Shown here: positions 1 to 8,147 of the stretch, piece after piece
Layout of the letters: each line of letters opens with the position of its first letter
Numbering within the stretch: position 1 is the stretch's first letter
NCBI GenBank assembly: GCA_943846615.1
Contig: OX044354.1
Coordinates: 124,001-188,000 of the forward strand
From: an uncultured Amylibacter sp.
Lineage (GTDB): Bacteria; Pseudomonadota; Alphaproteobacteria; Rhodobacterales; Rhodobacteraceae
Direction of reading: 5' to 3'
Length of the DNA: 64,000 nucleotides
Translations under genes and position numbers: made by a program
The notes under the pieces: generated by a model
What the model was told of the DNA's origin: nothing
Seen by the model: the letters and a program-made list of their open reading frames with translations, nothing else
The model's database searches: none

Positions 1-27
1 CCATTCATGCTCTTCTGTAAATTTCAT
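1..27 (-). CDS. gcvH: Glycine cleavage system H protein, 5' end only
   Basis: Only the first nine codons lie in the window, reading MKFTEEHEW on the minus strand. That is the typical opening of GcvH, the lipoylated carrier that shuttles the aminomethyl group between the P, T and L proteins of the glycine cleavage system. An AAGGAG ribosome binding site sits seven bases before the ATG. The gene directly follows gcvT, 17 bases after its stop, so the two are almost certainly cotranscribed under the same glycine riboswitch. The rest of the gene is off the left edge. Confidence 0.85.
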
Positions 28-44
28 AGTTTCTCTCCTTGTTG

Positions 45-1175
45 TTATCTTTTGAAGTTTGCAGGCGTAAAGGGCAGGGCGCTGACATGCGCCGCCATCC
101 GTTTCCCACGTATTTCTGCGTAAATTATGGTGTTGGTTTCGCTGAATTCTGTGGCGACATAGCCCATTGAAACGGGATGACCGACCGTGGGGCCAAAACC
201 GCCAGATGTGATCGATCCAATCGGTTCGCCGCCTGTGTCGGTGGCGAACAATTGCGTGCCTTCGCGCATAGGTGCGCGACCGTCTGGGCGCAGGCCAACG
301 CGTTTGCGCGCGGCGCCATTTTCGAATTCTGCCAAAATGATATCCGCGCCAGGGAAGCCGCCAGCGCGTTCGCCACCCAAGCGGCGCGATTTTTGGATCG
401 CCCATGGTAGGCCAGCCTGAACAGGGGTTGTAGTGGTATCGATGTCGTGGCCATAGAGGCATAATCCGCCCTCTAGGCGTAGACTGTCGCGAGCACCAAG
501 GCCGATGGGTTCTACGGATTTCATTGCAACCAATTTGGTAACCAATTCGACGACGATGTCGTTTGGAACAGAAATCTCGTATCCATCTTCGCCAGTGTAA
601 CCAGAGCGAGAAATCCATGCGTCGTGGCCAAGGATTTCGGAGGTCAGCACGTCCATAAATCGCATGTCTGACACAGCGGGGCAAAGTGTTTCCAGTGCTG
701 CCTGTGATGCTGGCCCTTGGAGGGCGATCAAGGCGCGATCTGTGATGACGTCGATGTCGCAGCTGTCTGATAGGTGGGATTTCATATGGGCAATGTCGGC
801 GTCTTTGCAGGCCGCGTTAACGACCAAAAACAGATGATCCCCGCGATTTGCGATCATCAGATCATCCAGAATACCGCCCGTGTCATTTGTGAAAAACCCA
901 TAACGTTGGCGGTTTTCGCCAAGTCCAAGAATATTTACGGGGATCAATGTTTCAAGCGCCAAGGCCGCATCTGCAAGATCACCTGATTTTGGTTTCAGGA
1001 TGACTTGGCCCATATGGCTGACGTCGAATAAACCAGCGGCGGTGCGGGTGTGGATATGTTCCTTCATAACCCCGAGCGGATATTGCACAGGCATATCATA
1101 ACCCGCAAACGGAACCATTTTAGCATTCTGTGAAAGATGGAAATCATACAGTGGGGTACGTTTCGTTTCAGCCAT
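45..1175 (-). CDS. gcvT: Aminomethyltransferase (glycine cleavage T protein)
   Basis: This 376-residue protein has the length usual for GcvT. It transfers the methylene group of the aminomethyl-lipoyl H protein to tetrahydrofolate and releases ammonia, in the cytoplasm. The N-terminal folate-binding domain spans about residues 8-265, with TPLYDFH and FAGYDMPVQY near the start and a GGILDDLMI stretch near residue 100 that carries the conserved folate-contacting aspartate. The C-terminal barrel domain follows from about residue 290. The start codon has AGAGGA upstream. A tandem glycine riboswitch lies in its leader and gcvH follows, so expression should respond to glycine. Confidence 0.96.
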   Translation of the reverse strand: MAETKRTPLYDFHLSQNAKMVPFAGYDMPVQYPLGVMKEHIHTRTAAGLFDVSHMGQVILKPKSGDLADAALALETLIPVNILGLGENRQRYGFFTNDTGGILDDLMIANRGDHLFLVVNAACKDADIAHMKSHLSDSCDIDVITDRALIALQGPASQAALETLCPAVSDMRFMDVLTSEILGHDAWISRSGYTGEDGYEISVPNDIVVELVTKLVAMKSVEPIGLGARDSLRLEGGLCLYGHDIDTTTTPVQAGLPWAIQKSRRLGGERAGGFPGADIILAEFENGAARKRVGLRPDGRAPMREGTQLFATDTGGEPIGSITSGGFGPTVGHPVSMGYVATEFSETNTIIYAEIRGKRMAAHVSALPFTPANFKR

Positions 1176-1229
1176 CTAGTCCTCTTTCTGGCTGACATAT
1201 CAGCACCATGGATACGGTCGTAGACCGCG

Positions 1230-1381
1230 TGGTGCCTCCTCTGTCCATTTGCCTGAGATCGCTATCCCTTCGGCGGGCACGTTTGTGCCACTCTCCAGAG
1301 TGTTCGGTGAAACCGGTCCTTTTGCCTGAGAGTTTCCGAGGCGGTTGCTCCTTCGGCCCTGAAGAACAGTGTCTCCCGGAT
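1230..1381 (-). ncRNA. Tandem glycine riboswitch (gcvT leader)
   Basis: Read on the minus strand, this region has two consecutive glycine aptamers. The first opens with GGGAGA and contains GCCGAAGGAGCAACCGCC and CTCTCAGGCAAAAGGACC. The second contains CGCCGAAGGGATAGCGA and TCTCAGGCAAATGGACAG. These are the diagnostic conserved segments of the family. Between the second aptamer and gcvT, positions 1202-1236 can fold into an imperfect hairpin (CGGTC/GACCG inside GCACC/GGTGC). No U-tract follows, so control may act on translation or antitermination rather than on a classic terminator. The regulated genes gcvT and gcvH degrade glycine, which fits an ON switch. Confidence 0.93.
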
Positions 1382-1457
1382 TCGAGGCGAACTTACGGAT
1401 TGAATGTCGTATGTGCAATCAAAATGTCGCAAATCTGCGAAATTTTTATTTCACGAG

Positions 1458-2603
1458 CTATCTAAGGAAGGTTTTTTGAATGAACGGTAGGTAATTTTCC
1501 CAAGCTTTTGATATATTTACATTCAATCCTTGGCGTACCTGCCATTTGCTGAGCGTGGACACGGAACCTTGGTTTTTTTCTGGTGAGAGGCATTCATTCT
1601 GCCATGGCAGATCAAAGTGATTGGTGATCGGCAGCAGCTGTGCTTTGGCATCCACGACAAAATCGTCCAAGTTTACATTGTGCCAATTGTCAGGCGCCAA
1701 TGCCTGCCATTCCAATACCATTTCTGAATAGATCGCGTATTGTGCCATCATGGTTTTGAAATTGTATGAGTAATGGTGCCCGTCTTTGAAATCATGGCGA
1801 AAGCACGACCAGCAATTTGCCATTGGCGGGCGTTTCATATGTATGATTTGCGCATTTGGAAAGAGATGTGGGATAATCCATGCGAACCAATAATTTTCTG
1901 GCATTTTATCAACGTAAACAGCATCTTGTGCGTCTATGCTGTCTAAATACTGGTCGCGAATTTGCGTTAGTTTTTGTTGGTCTAAGCCGTCCAGGAATGT
2001 AGCCAAGCTGTCGGATGACAGGCCCTTCCAGCCCGCATGATCCAATGCTTCGCCCAGACCAACGCGTTCGCCCAATGATATAATTTCGCTGTGGCAACCA
2101 AGGGATTGCGACATGATGCTGGTGCCCGAGCGGGGCATGCCGAGAACGAAGATCAAGCGTGATTTACATGCGCCTAAGTATGGAATTTTTCGACTTTTAA
2201 TGTTTCTGATCAGAGATTTAGAGAGTGAAGCCGTTGCGTTCGGGTTCGCGTTTTTGCCGGATAATCTGTTTGCCGCGACAAAAGCGTGGAAGGAGGGTTC
2301 ATATGCGCCCTGATCGGACAATCCCTTGCCATACATGAACTGTAGTTGTGATTGGATGGCCCCTGTCAAAGTGTTGTTTTGACAGAACTTAGCCAAATTA
2401 TCGAGGATAGGGTCGCCAGCTTTGATTTTGGTGCTGTCAAAATAGATATGCAGAGCGGCGAGGTTTCCCGCATTTTCACCTAATATCTGTAATGCGATGT
2501 CACGCGCGGCATCAAAATCACCGTTTTCTGTCGCGACAGCGGCAGCGTGCAGTTTCGATTTAAGTAATGTGACCGATGCGTCTTCACCCATTATCTGGCT
2601 CAA
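1458..2603 (-). CDS. Sulfotransferase family protein with helical N-terminal region
   Basis: This 381-residue protein has a helical, TPR-like N-terminal part (about residues 10-125) and a PAPS-dependent sulfotransferase domain from about residue 149. The 5'-phosphosulfate-binding loop reads FVLGMPRSGTS near residues 152-162. A 3'-phosphate-binding segment (IIHMKRPPMANCWSCFRHDF) follows near residue 255. It would move a sulfuryl group from PAPS to an unknown acceptor. Its start overlaps the stop of the upstream TPR-sulfotransferase gene by four bases (ATGA), so it is the third gene of a minus-strand operon. The substrate cannot be read from the sequence. Confidence 0.85.
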   Translation of the reverse strand: MSQIMGEDASVTLLKSKLHAAAVATENGDFDAARDIALQILGENAGNLAALHIYFDSTKIKAGDPILDNLAKFCQNNTLTGAIQSQLQFMYGKGLSDQGAYEPSFHAFVAANRLSGKNANPNATASLSKSLIRNIKSRKIPYLGACKSRLIFVLGMPRSGTSIMSQSLGCHSEIISLGERVGLGEALDHAGWKGLSSDSLATFLDGLDQQKLTQIRDQYLDSIDAQDAVYVDKMPENYWFAWIIPHLFPNAQIIHMKRPPMANCWSCFRHDFKDGHHYSYNFKTMMAQYAIYSEMVLEWQALAPDNWHNVNLDDFVVDAKAQLLPITNHFDLPWQNECLSPEKNQGSVSTLSKWQVRQGLNVNISKAWENYLPFIQKTFLR

Positions 2604-4114
2604 TCCAGTGGACCTAATGCCTTTAGCATCGGGCCTAAGAATTCTTCGTATTTACGCCATGCTTCGGAGCTGCCTTTGTATAGTTGTTTTTTAACCTGTG
2701 CAGAGCTGGCGGTTTTGACTGGGCGTTTGCTTTGGTGGAAGTTCAAACAGGCGTCTTCCCAATCCAGACCGACATGAGAGAGCAGGGCGCGTGTGCCTTG
2801 CTCTTGGTTTTCGGTGAATTGTTCGTAGTGCAGATTGTGGATGTAATTGGGATATTTCTCTTCCCAAAAGGCCATCAATGCCTTGTAGCGGTGATAGTAG
2901 TTTGCCAGATCAACCTGATCATAGGCAAATCCATTGCCCACGGTTGAAAAACGAAGGCGATAGATAGACCAGCAAATGGCGCGCGGATCTCGGATTTGAT
3001 TGATTATTTTAGCTTCGGGCAAGGCGTGTTTCACGAAGCCAACCCAACGGAAGTTTGCGGGCATTTTATCCGTCATATAGGCGCAATCATGGGGATGATC
3101 TGCACAGGCGCGGATGAATTGTTTGCGGAACTTTTCCAGATGCTTGGGCTGTAATTTCTGGCTGGTCACTTTGCCATAAATTTCGGCCAACATTGGGTTT
3201 GCAATTTTATTTAATGTTGGCAATTCACCGCCACCGTGAACCTGCGAATGAGAACTGAGTACTTGTTCGGTAAGGCTGGTGCCTGAACGTGGCATGCCAA
3301 TGACGAAAATTGGTGTATAGGGCAATGGGTTATCAGCAACGAAATTGTCAATTTGAGGCATTTCAGCGGGGCGGAACGCGCGGCGTACGATTGTTAGGTT
3401 ATCTTTGTCAGCGGTTTCAGAATATTCGATAACTGAGCGGAATAAACGGTTTCCTTTTTCCAGAAACGAGAATGCACGTTTGGTTTCGCCCAAGTCGTCA
3501 AATGCCTTGAATGCGGCGAAACAAAGGTGGCTGCGGTCATCATCACTTAGTTTTTCATTGGAAAGTGCGGTTAGGATCGAGATCAAGATGTCGTCATATT
3601 CGGTGAATTTGTGGTGCTGTGCCATATTGCGATATGTTTGGGCACGGCTGGGATCCAAATCGAGCGCCTTTAGGTAGTGAGCCAATGCCTCTTCGGATTT
3701 TCCTTGGTAGCTACAACAGGCGCCCAGGTTGTTGTAGGCGTTTGCATTTTCGGGTTCGACCGCCAGTGACTGTTTGAAATACGCTTCTGCTTTGTCGTAT
3801 TCCATTGTATCCAAACAAATACTGCCCAGATTTTGCATAGCAGGGCCATGATCGGCCTGAACTTCGATTGTTTTTTCAAACAGGCCGCGCGCCTTTTTCA
3901 ATTGCCCGAAATGTAGATGGATAACACCAAGGCGGAAGGTGACGCCGGGTTTTTCCATGTCTTTTTCAGAGAGCTGGCGGGAAATCGCCCGCGCTTCTTT
4001 GTAGTCGCGCTCTCTGAAAAACTTCATAAACTTCGTAATGGGCAGGCCGTCAGAGGGATTGATTTTAACAGCGCCTGTTGTTCGTGCCGAAGTTTTGATC
4101 TGTACTTGGTTCAT
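2600..4114 (-). CDS. TPR-repeat sulfotransferase
   Basis: This is a 504-residue two-part protein. Residues about 30-215 form TPR units such as GPAMQNLGSICLDTMEYDKA and ANAYNNLGACCSYQGKSEEA. Residues about 268-500 form a sulfotransferase domain with the PAPS loop FVIGMPRSGTS near 270-280 and a 3'-phosphate-binding stretch IINQIRDPRAICWSIYRLRF. TPR units usually bind partner proteins, so the sulfotransferase may be delivered to a protein or complex. There is no signal peptide, so it should act in the cytoplasm. It sits between a TPR-glycosyltransferase gene (one base away) and a second sulfotransferase gene (overlapping). Domain assignment is firm and the acceptor is unknown. Confidence 0.87.
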   Translation of the reverse strand: MNQVQIKTSARTTGAVKINPSDGLPITKFMKFFRERDYKEARAISRQLSEKDMEKPGVTFRLGVIHLHFGQLKKARGLFEKTIEVQADHGPAMQNLGSICLDTMEYDKAEAYFKQSLAVEPENANAYNNLGACCSYQGKSEEALAHYLKALDLDPSRAQTYRNMAQHHKFTEYDDILISILTALSNEKLSDDDRSHLCFAAFKAFDDLGETKRAFSFLEKGNRLFRSVIEYSETADKDNLTIVRRAFRPAEMPQIDNFVADNPLPYTPIFVIGMPRSGTSLTEQVLSSHSQVHGGGELPTLNKIANPMLAEIYGKVTSQKLQPKHLEKFRKQFIRACADHPHDCAYMTDKMPANFRWVGFVKHALPEAKIINQIRDPRAICWSIYRLRFSTVGNGFAYDQVDLANYYHRYKALMAFWEEKYPNYIHNLHYEQFTENQEQGTRALLSHVGLDWEDACLNFHQSKRPVKTASSAQVKKQLYKGSSEAWRKYEEFLGPMLKALGPLD

Positions 4115-4115
4115 T

Positions 4116-5300
4116 TTACGCGTCTTTCTGTTTCAAACAGGTCTTTGCATATTTCATAAGGTCAATTGCAACATTATTCGTTAACTCGGGCCAATTTGCG
4201 GCTGTTTCGTTGCGATACAAAGACATGTTTGGATAGAGCGGGTTTTCGAATTCATGCTGGCCCCAGCGCCATTCGCCAGAGCGTGGTAACATTACCCATG
4301 TGGGAATACCCAATGCGCCTGACAAGTGTACCGTCGAATTATCTATGGATATGATCAAATCCATGGCCTGCATTGCGGACGCCAAACCATCGATATCATC
4401 CTTGGCATCCAATTTGGGCAATGCCCGAATGGGCAGTTTTGTTTTATGGCGCAAGCGCAACAAGTCCTGTGAATTCACACCGTATTGTAATGAGTGAAAA
4501 CCAATATTAGGAACGTCAAAAAACGGTTTCATATCGGGGAGTTGTATCGTGCGTTGTGATCCATTTGCTTTGGCCGCACTGGACCATGACAGGCCGATGT
4601 TTAAAGGATGCCCAAGTTGTGTAAGATGGTTTTTGAAAACTTTGGTTCTGTTCGCGTCTGGGGTCAAATATGCGGGCGGGTTGTCCACGGGTTTGGCCCA
4701 TCGCCATGCGCTGAATAATGAACATTGATAATCAAAATTGAGTTCATTCAGTTTCGATTCAGGTTTCGCGCCTTGGCTAAAAAACGTTATTTTTTCGAAG
4801 CTTCGCGTGAATAAGTCATTCAATCGCGGGTCACATTCTAAGGCAACCTCACAACCCATCGCCTGTAGGATCGGGATGGAACGGGCATGCATGATTTGAT
4901 CGCCGATCCCTTGTTCGGCCCACAATAAAATACGTTTGCCTTTTAGGGGTTGGCCTGTCCATTTCGGGAAGTTGAAGGCGCGGTGATATTTGGCGTGGTG
5001 TTGGGGGACGTTCCAGCGCCCCAAATCGTAGTTTTCGATTCCCGCCAAAACCCCGCCAACTCGCATTTGGGCCAGACCGTAGTGATGCAGTACATTTGGA
5101 TTTTTCGGATCTAACGCATATGCGCGGTTCATATATTCGATTGCGCGGTCAATTTGCCCAGAGGAGATATTGAACCGCCCCAGTGCCACCAGCGCATTTG
5201 CTCGTTCCTGATCGGTTTTGGCCGCCTTCAGCGCGTTATTCAGGGCCGAACCACGCGGTTCGAAGGTCAATTTTTGCCCAGATTTAAGCTGAATATCCAT
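4116..5300 (-). CDS. TPR protein with GT-B (GT9/GT41-like) glycosyltransferase domain
   Basis: The 394-residue protein starts with a short TPR region (about residues 28-90, with ALGRFNISSGQIDRAIEY and HHYGLAQMRVGG). It continues into a glycosyltransferase-B-like domain (about 120-390) with the characteristic LLWAEQGIGDQIMHAR segment and the late motif IISIDNSTVHLSGALGIP. This fold is shared with heptosyltransferases and with TPR-linked protein glycosyltransferases such as the flagellin enzyme FlmG. The donor sugar and acceptor are unknown. It is the first gene of the minus-strand set and is divergent from a longer TPR-glycosyltransferase gene across about 100 bases, so both sets may share a control region. 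Confidence 0.83.
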   Translation of the reverse strand: MDIQLKSGQKLTFEPRGSALNNALKAAKTDQERANALVALGRFNISSGQIDRAIEYMNRAYALDPKNPNVLHHYGLAQMRVGGVLAGIENYDLGRWNVPQHHAKYHRAFNFPKWTGQPLKGKRILLWAEQGIGDQIMHARSIPILQAMGCEVALECDPRLNDLFTRSFEKITFFSQGAKPESKLNELNFDYQCSLFSAWRWAKPVDNPPAYLTPDANRTKVFKNHLTQLGHPLNIGLSWSSAAKANGSQRTIQLPDMKPFFDVPNIGFHSLQYGVNSQDLLRLRHKTKLPIRALPKLDAKDDIDGLASAMQAMDLIISIDNSTVHLSGALGIPTWVMLPRSGEWRWGQHEFENPLYPNMSLYRNETAANWPELTNNVAIDLMKYAKTCLKQKDA

Positions 5301-5401
5301 TTGTTCACCGTTTCCGGGGGAAGTCCGGATAAAAGAGTATTGCGACTGTCGTCAATATAGGCGTATTTTTGGTAAATAAACAGGTGCGAGAATTAGATTT
5401 T

Positions 5402-7425
5402 ATGCAGTTAAAGCTTGATGAAGTACTGGAACGTGCGCGTAAGTTTATTCTTTTGGGTAAATTGGATGACGCAGAGGTATTAGTGAACGCGATCCTAAAG
5501 GCGCAACCAAAACATAAGCTTGCGTTGAAGCAACGTGCCGCCATTGGCGCAAAGCGTGTATTGCCCAATGATCAACGCGGGGCATTAATGCAGGCGTTTA
5601 ACAGCGGTGATTTGGACGGGGCGATTGCGCAATCCATCGCCTTACAGAAACGATTTCCGCGTGCCACATTGTTGTATACCATCCAGGGCGCGGCGCATGC
5701 GCAAAAGGGTGAACATGAAAAAGGCAGAAGCCGCATTTCGCAAGGCAGTGGCTATTGATCCGAAGTTTTCGCAAGGTTTTAACAATTTGGGCAATTCGCT
5801 GCGCGAACTGGGGCGTTTGGAGGATGCGCGCAAAAGTTATTTGAAGGGCTGTGTCGTTGAACCCGCAATTCGCCCAAGGGTTTGGCAATCTGGGCGTCGT
5901 TTTGAAAGAGATGGAAAAATACCCCCAAGCGATCCGTCGTTTTGAACAGGCAATCGCAATTGATGAAAATTATGGCGAAGCCTATCGTAATCTGGGCGTT
6001 TTGCATCAGGAATGCGATGCCCATGGGGATGCGATTAAGGCGTTTGAGGCCAGTTTGAAAATTGCTCCAAATGATCCAGATACGTTGGCTTTTCTGGCGG
6101 GCAGTTTACGTGCATCGGAGAAATTTAAGGCGGCGATACCGATCCTGCAAAAGGTTTTGGAAATTGCCCCGAGCAGATGGAAAGAGCGCCAATCACTGGG
6201 GCTGGCATTTGTCGAGGTTGGAGATTACGCCCAAGGGGTTGCCGTATTGAAAGAGGTCGCGACAGAGCGCCCAGAGGACATCGTTGTTTTGATCCATTAT
6301 AGTTTCGCATTGGGCAAGATGAAGGACAGCGACGGTGCCGAACGTGTATTGCGCCGTGTGCTGGAGATCGAACCTGAAAACCTAGGCGCGTTGAACAATC
6401 TGGGGGTTTTGTTCAAAAATAGGGGCGATTACGTGACTGCGGCGCAGATTTTTGACCAAGCTTTGGCAATCGATCCAACATCGTCCGAAATCCGAATGAA
6501 CCGTTCGGTTATTCACTTCCTGAAGTGTGAATTTAAACAGGCATGGCCGCTGTATAATGCGCGGTTTGAACATGAAAACAAGACGACTGAATTTTTGGAC
6601 AGTTCCAAACCGATTTGGACGGGTGACAAACAACGCGTATTTGTGTGGGCCGAGCAAGGCGTAGGCGATGAAGTGTTTTTTGCATCCCTTCTGAGCGAAG
6701 CGCGGGCGCGATGTTTGGAACTGATCGTTAGTGTTGATAAGCGTTTGTTCCATATGTTTGAACGTAGTTTTGAGGGTGTGAAGTTTGTTAAACGAAATAC
6801 AGATGTATCCGAGGAGGATTATGATGCGCATATTCCGCTGGGTGGATTGGCAGGCGTTTTGCGTAACGCGTTGGGTGAATTTGACGCGCAACCATTTGGT
6901 TTTTTGAAGTCAGAAAAATCTGATATAGATAAATATAAACAATGGCTTGGCGAGTATAGCGGTGAAACGGTTGGAATAGCATGGAGCACGACGAACAGAC
7001 GTAATAACCACGTTCGCAATGTTGATTTGAAAACGTTGGCATCTGCGTTTGAGGGCCAAGATGTGCGTTTGGTGAACTTGCAATATGGTGATACATCGGT
7101 CGATATTGCCAAGGTTCAGGAACAACAGGGCATCGAAGTTTTGAACCATCCAACATTGGATCGCTTTAACGACATCGAAGGGTTGTGCGCGTTGATGCAG
7201 GCCTGTGACAGTGTCGTTACCATTGATAACTCTACGGTTCATCTGGCGGCGGCATTGGGTGTTGATACGCATCTAATCCTGCCTCATTTCCCCGATTGGC
7301 GCTGGTCCTATGTTGACGAAGGGAGCCCATGGTATCCGGGCCTGAATGTTTACCGCCAAAATGCGGAATTCAATTGGCAAGCATTATTGAAGCAAGTCGT
7401 TGATAGATTGGGAAAAACAACTTGA
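5402..7425 (+). pseudogene. TPR-glycosyltransferase gene interrupted by two +1 frameshifts
   Basis: Three overlapping frames form one protein of about 674 residues. Frame A (from ATG 5402) runs through MQLKLDEVLERARK to AHAQKGEHEK. It then has to shift at an A5 run (5718-5722) into EAAFRKAVAIDPKFSQGFNN. That frame runs to ARKSYLK and must shift again at a GGG run (5846-5848) into SLNPQFAQGFGNLG. Removing one A and one G restores an unbroken series of 34-residue TPR units leading into the glycosyltransferase domain. Both events are single-base gains in homopolymers 130 bases apart, so sequencing error and true inactivation are both possible. An alternative TTG start at 5369 is less likely. Confidence 0.75.
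5851..7425 (+). CDS. TPR-glycosyltransferase, intact downstream reading frame
   Basis: This is the open part of the interrupted gene after the second frameshift, 524 codons long. It holds about seven TPR units (for example GEAYRNLGVLHQECDAHGDA and LGALNNLGVLFKNRGDYVTA) and a GT-B-like C-terminal domain with VFVWAEQGVGDEVFFASL and VVTIDNSTVHLAAALGVD. These motifs match the divergent protein encoded at 4116-5300. The TTG start of the next gene overlaps its stop, so translational coupling is likely if the gene is functional. The ATG at 5851 lies inside a repeat unit and is unlikely to be the native start. Confidence 0.7.
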   Translation: MSLNPQFAQGFGNLGVVLKEMEKYPQAIRRFEQAIAIDENYGEAYRNLGVLHQECDAHGDAIKAFEASLKIAPNDPDTLAFLAGSLRASEKFKAAIPILQKVLEIAPSRWKERQSLGLAFVEVGDYAQGVAVLKEVATERPEDIVVLIHYSFALGKMKDSDGAERVLRRVLEIEPENLGALNNLGVLFKNRGDYVTAAQIFDQALAIDPTSSEIRMNRSVIHFLKCEFKQAWPLYNARFEHENKTTEFLDSSKPIWTGDKQRVFVWAEQGVGDEVFFASLLSEARARCLELIVSVDKRLFHMFERSFEGVKFVKRNTDVSEEDYDAHIPLGGLAGVLRNALGEFDAQPFGFLKSEKSDIDKYKQWLGEYSGETVGIAWSTTNRRNNHVRNVDLKTLASAFEGQDVRLVNLQYGDTSVDIAKVQEQQGIEVLNHPTLDRFNDIEGLCALMQACDSVVTIDNSTVHLAAALGVDTHLILPHFPDWRWSYVDEGSPWYPGLNVYRQNAEFNWQALLKQVVDRLGKTT

Positions 7426-8147
7426 GCGACATATTGAAACTCAACGGTTATTCGGATGTTTTTAAACGTCCGATTTTTGTTGTCGGACTGCCTTTTGGTG
7501 GTGGCACCAGAACAGCGCAGTTGGTCAAAAATATGGGGGTTTGGACAGGGCGAACGCATGAGGGCCGCAGGGGTGCGTCATCGGATTTTCTGGAGAACAA
7601 ATTGATCCGCGAACGGTTAGTCAAACAGACGCTGAAGCAGATGGATTGTGATCCTGATGGGTTGGAAACACTGCCCAATCCGAAAACACGCATAAATCTG
7701 GTATTTCCAACCAAAGAGGGCAATATCGACCTGAAAGAAAAGCTTCACCGTATGGTGAAGTCACAGGAGTACGATAGTTCGCAACGGTGGATGTATAATG
7801 ATGCGCGCCTAGCATTGTTGTGGCGTAGCTTTCTGTCCGACTTCGCCAATGCAGACTGGGTTATTGTGCGTCAACAGAGGCGGGCATATGTGAAATCCTG
7901 CCTTGAAAACCCACGTACGTTAGAGATTTCCGAAAGCAGGTTGTTTTGGACGCATATTCATAAAATGTATTCTAGGCGATTTGATTTGTTAGCGGCGCGC
8001 GCCGAACATGTGCATGAAATCGATTTGAAAAACATTAGCGAGGGCAATCTGTCCGAGCTTCAGGCGTTGTCGACAAAGATTGGCATCCAATTCAGACCAA
8101 AACGTCAGGGGCAAAAGGTTGAACAGAAGCGTTGGCGTCATTCCTGA
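7422..8147 (+). CDS. Sulfotransferase-like protein with altered P-loop
   Basis: This 241-residue protein opens with a P-loop-like strand-turn, IFVVGLPFGGGTRTAQLVK (about residues 18-36). It resembles the PAPS loop of the neighbouring sulfotransferases but has FGGGTR where they have PRSGTS. A later segment, ADWVIVRQQRRAYVKSC, resembles the 3'-phosphate-binding region. It starts with TTG inside the stop of the TPR-glycosyltransferase gene (TTGA overlap), which points to translational coupling. It ends back to back with a convergent dehydrogenase gene. A sulfotransferase-like fold is my inference, and the loop change may mean a different nucleotide or lost activity. Confidence 0.6.
   Translation: MSDILKLNGYSDVFKRPIFVVGLPFGGGTRTAQLVKNMGVWTGRTHEGRRGASSDFLENKLIRERLVKQTLKQMDCDPDGLETLPNPKTRINLVFPTKEGNIDLKEKLHRMVKSQEYDSSQRWMYNDARLALLWRSFLSDFANADWVIVRQQRRAYVKSCLENPRTLEISESRLFWTHIHKMYSRRFDLLAARAEHVHEIDLKNISEGNLSELQALSTKIGIQFRPKRQGQKVEQKRWRHS

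Noticed and set aside
6382..7272. Several minus-strand frames opposite the TPR-glycosyltransferase gene
   Set aside because: They are shadows of a repeat-rich coding region with no ribosome binding site or known motif.
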